From Rhodospirillales bacterium (lineage in GTDB: Bacteria > Pseudomonadota > Alphaproteobacteria > Rhodospirillales > Thalassospiraceae): a stretch of 64,000 nt of DNA. Location of the stretch: NCBI GenBank assembly GCA_019634165.1, contig JAHQVT010000010.1, positions 1 to 64,000 on the forward strand, given 5' to 3'. Position 1 is the stretch's first letter, and each line of letters opens with the position of its first letter. Below, one piece after another: positions 63,792-64,000 of the stretch. The position numbers and the translations under genes were made by a program. Below the pieces are notes generated by a model. That model worked only from the letters and a program-made list of their open reading frames with translations. It made no database searches and had not been told where the DNA came from.

Positions 63792-64000
63792 CTACACAGT
63801 GACGGTGTATGTTGCAGCGCACTCGTTTGAATGACGCATGATTCTTGGTGACCTTAACGATTTTAGGTCACTTGCGCCATATACAAACGCGATGTGATCG
63901 GCGACATTTGATTGTCAACCGAACCATTAATCGGTATAGCTTTACCGATTAAACAACGAATGTGAGAAATCAGGGCTTGGGCGAGACCCTGATCGGTGAA
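63792..64000. promoter_or_regulatory. Right-edge promoter region
   Basis: No gene is seen. It should carry the promoter of the uracil-DNA glycosylase gene and perhaps of a gene to the right of the window. It contains the 10-bp inverted repeat at 63927-63952 and a second hairpin (ATCAGGG/CCCTGAT, 63969-63993). Confidence 0.5.
63927..63952. repeat. Perfect 10-bp inverted repeat, operator-like
   Basis: TTAATCGGTA (63927-63936) and TACCGATTAA (63943-63952) are separated by TAGCTT. The 16-bp centre-to-centre spacing and AT-rich ends look like a dimeric helix-turn-helix binding site. Confidence 0.65.

Noticed and set aside
1..64000. CRISPR array
   Set aside because: No set of regularly spaced short repeats is seen; repeats in the adhesin gene are protein-level domain repeats.

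Overview
The window looks like chromosome from a marine-type alphaproteobacterium of the Rhodospirillales, most like Thalassospira. That placement is an inference. It rests on System I cytochrome c maturation genes, a six-gene Mrp antiporter operon with fused MrpA-MrpB, a CarD/FdxA neighbourhood, alphaproteobacterial-style Ccm, Slt and uracil-DNA glycosylase genes, and a moderate-GC backbone. No rRNA or marker gene is present to settle it.

Region 1 (1 to about 12,150) is accessory DNA. A minus-strand operon encodes a complete type I secretion system: TolC-like outer membrane protein, ABC exporter with a cysteine-less C39-like domain, and HlyD-like adaptor. It is followed by the first 1,116 codons of a giant repetitive adhesin that runs off the left edge. 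A two-component system (very AT-rich histidine kinase gene plus OmpR-type regulator) is divergently transcribed across a roughly 330-bp AT-rich spacer containing a 13-bp direct repeat with 30-bp periodicity. An inactivated IS5-type insertion sequence sits 4 bp after the regulator. Then comes an excisionase-like gene without an integrase, ending at the 3' end of a tRNA-Arg(CCT). This layout fits a genomic island integrated at that tRNA.

Region 2 (12,150-28,600) is backbone. It holds a glycosyltransferase, a PagL-like lipid A deacylase, prolyl iminopeptidase, a degenerate SNase-fold protein, an M48 lipoprotein protease, a phosphatase-fold protein that has lost its metal ligands, CarD and ferredoxin FdxA. 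A signalling cluster follows (GGDEF-EAL protein, CheY-like regulator, CheC-like phosphatase, PAS histidine kinase). After it come MerR regulator, YbaN, ArfB, acyl-ACP thioesterase, RNase HII and a GNAT acetyltransferase.

Region 3 (28,600-44,600) is transport, all on the minus strand. It contains the Mrp Na+/H+ antiporter operon, an MFS transporter, and a complete branched-chain-amino-acid-type ABC transporter interleaved with two acyl-CoA-ligase-type enzymes. The interleaving suggests import coupled to CoA activation of a carboxylate, possibly not an amino acid.

Region 4 (44,600-64,000) holds aconitase with a long leader, a CBS-PAS-GGDEF-EAL protein, a neurotransmitter:sodium symporter-family transporter, a DUF1223 protein, the cytochrome c maturation genes ccmABCDEFGH plus a short CcmI, a soluble lytic transglycosylase and a family-4-like uracil-DNA glycosylase. 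The right-hand edge carries a perfect 10-bp inverted repeat that looks like an operator.
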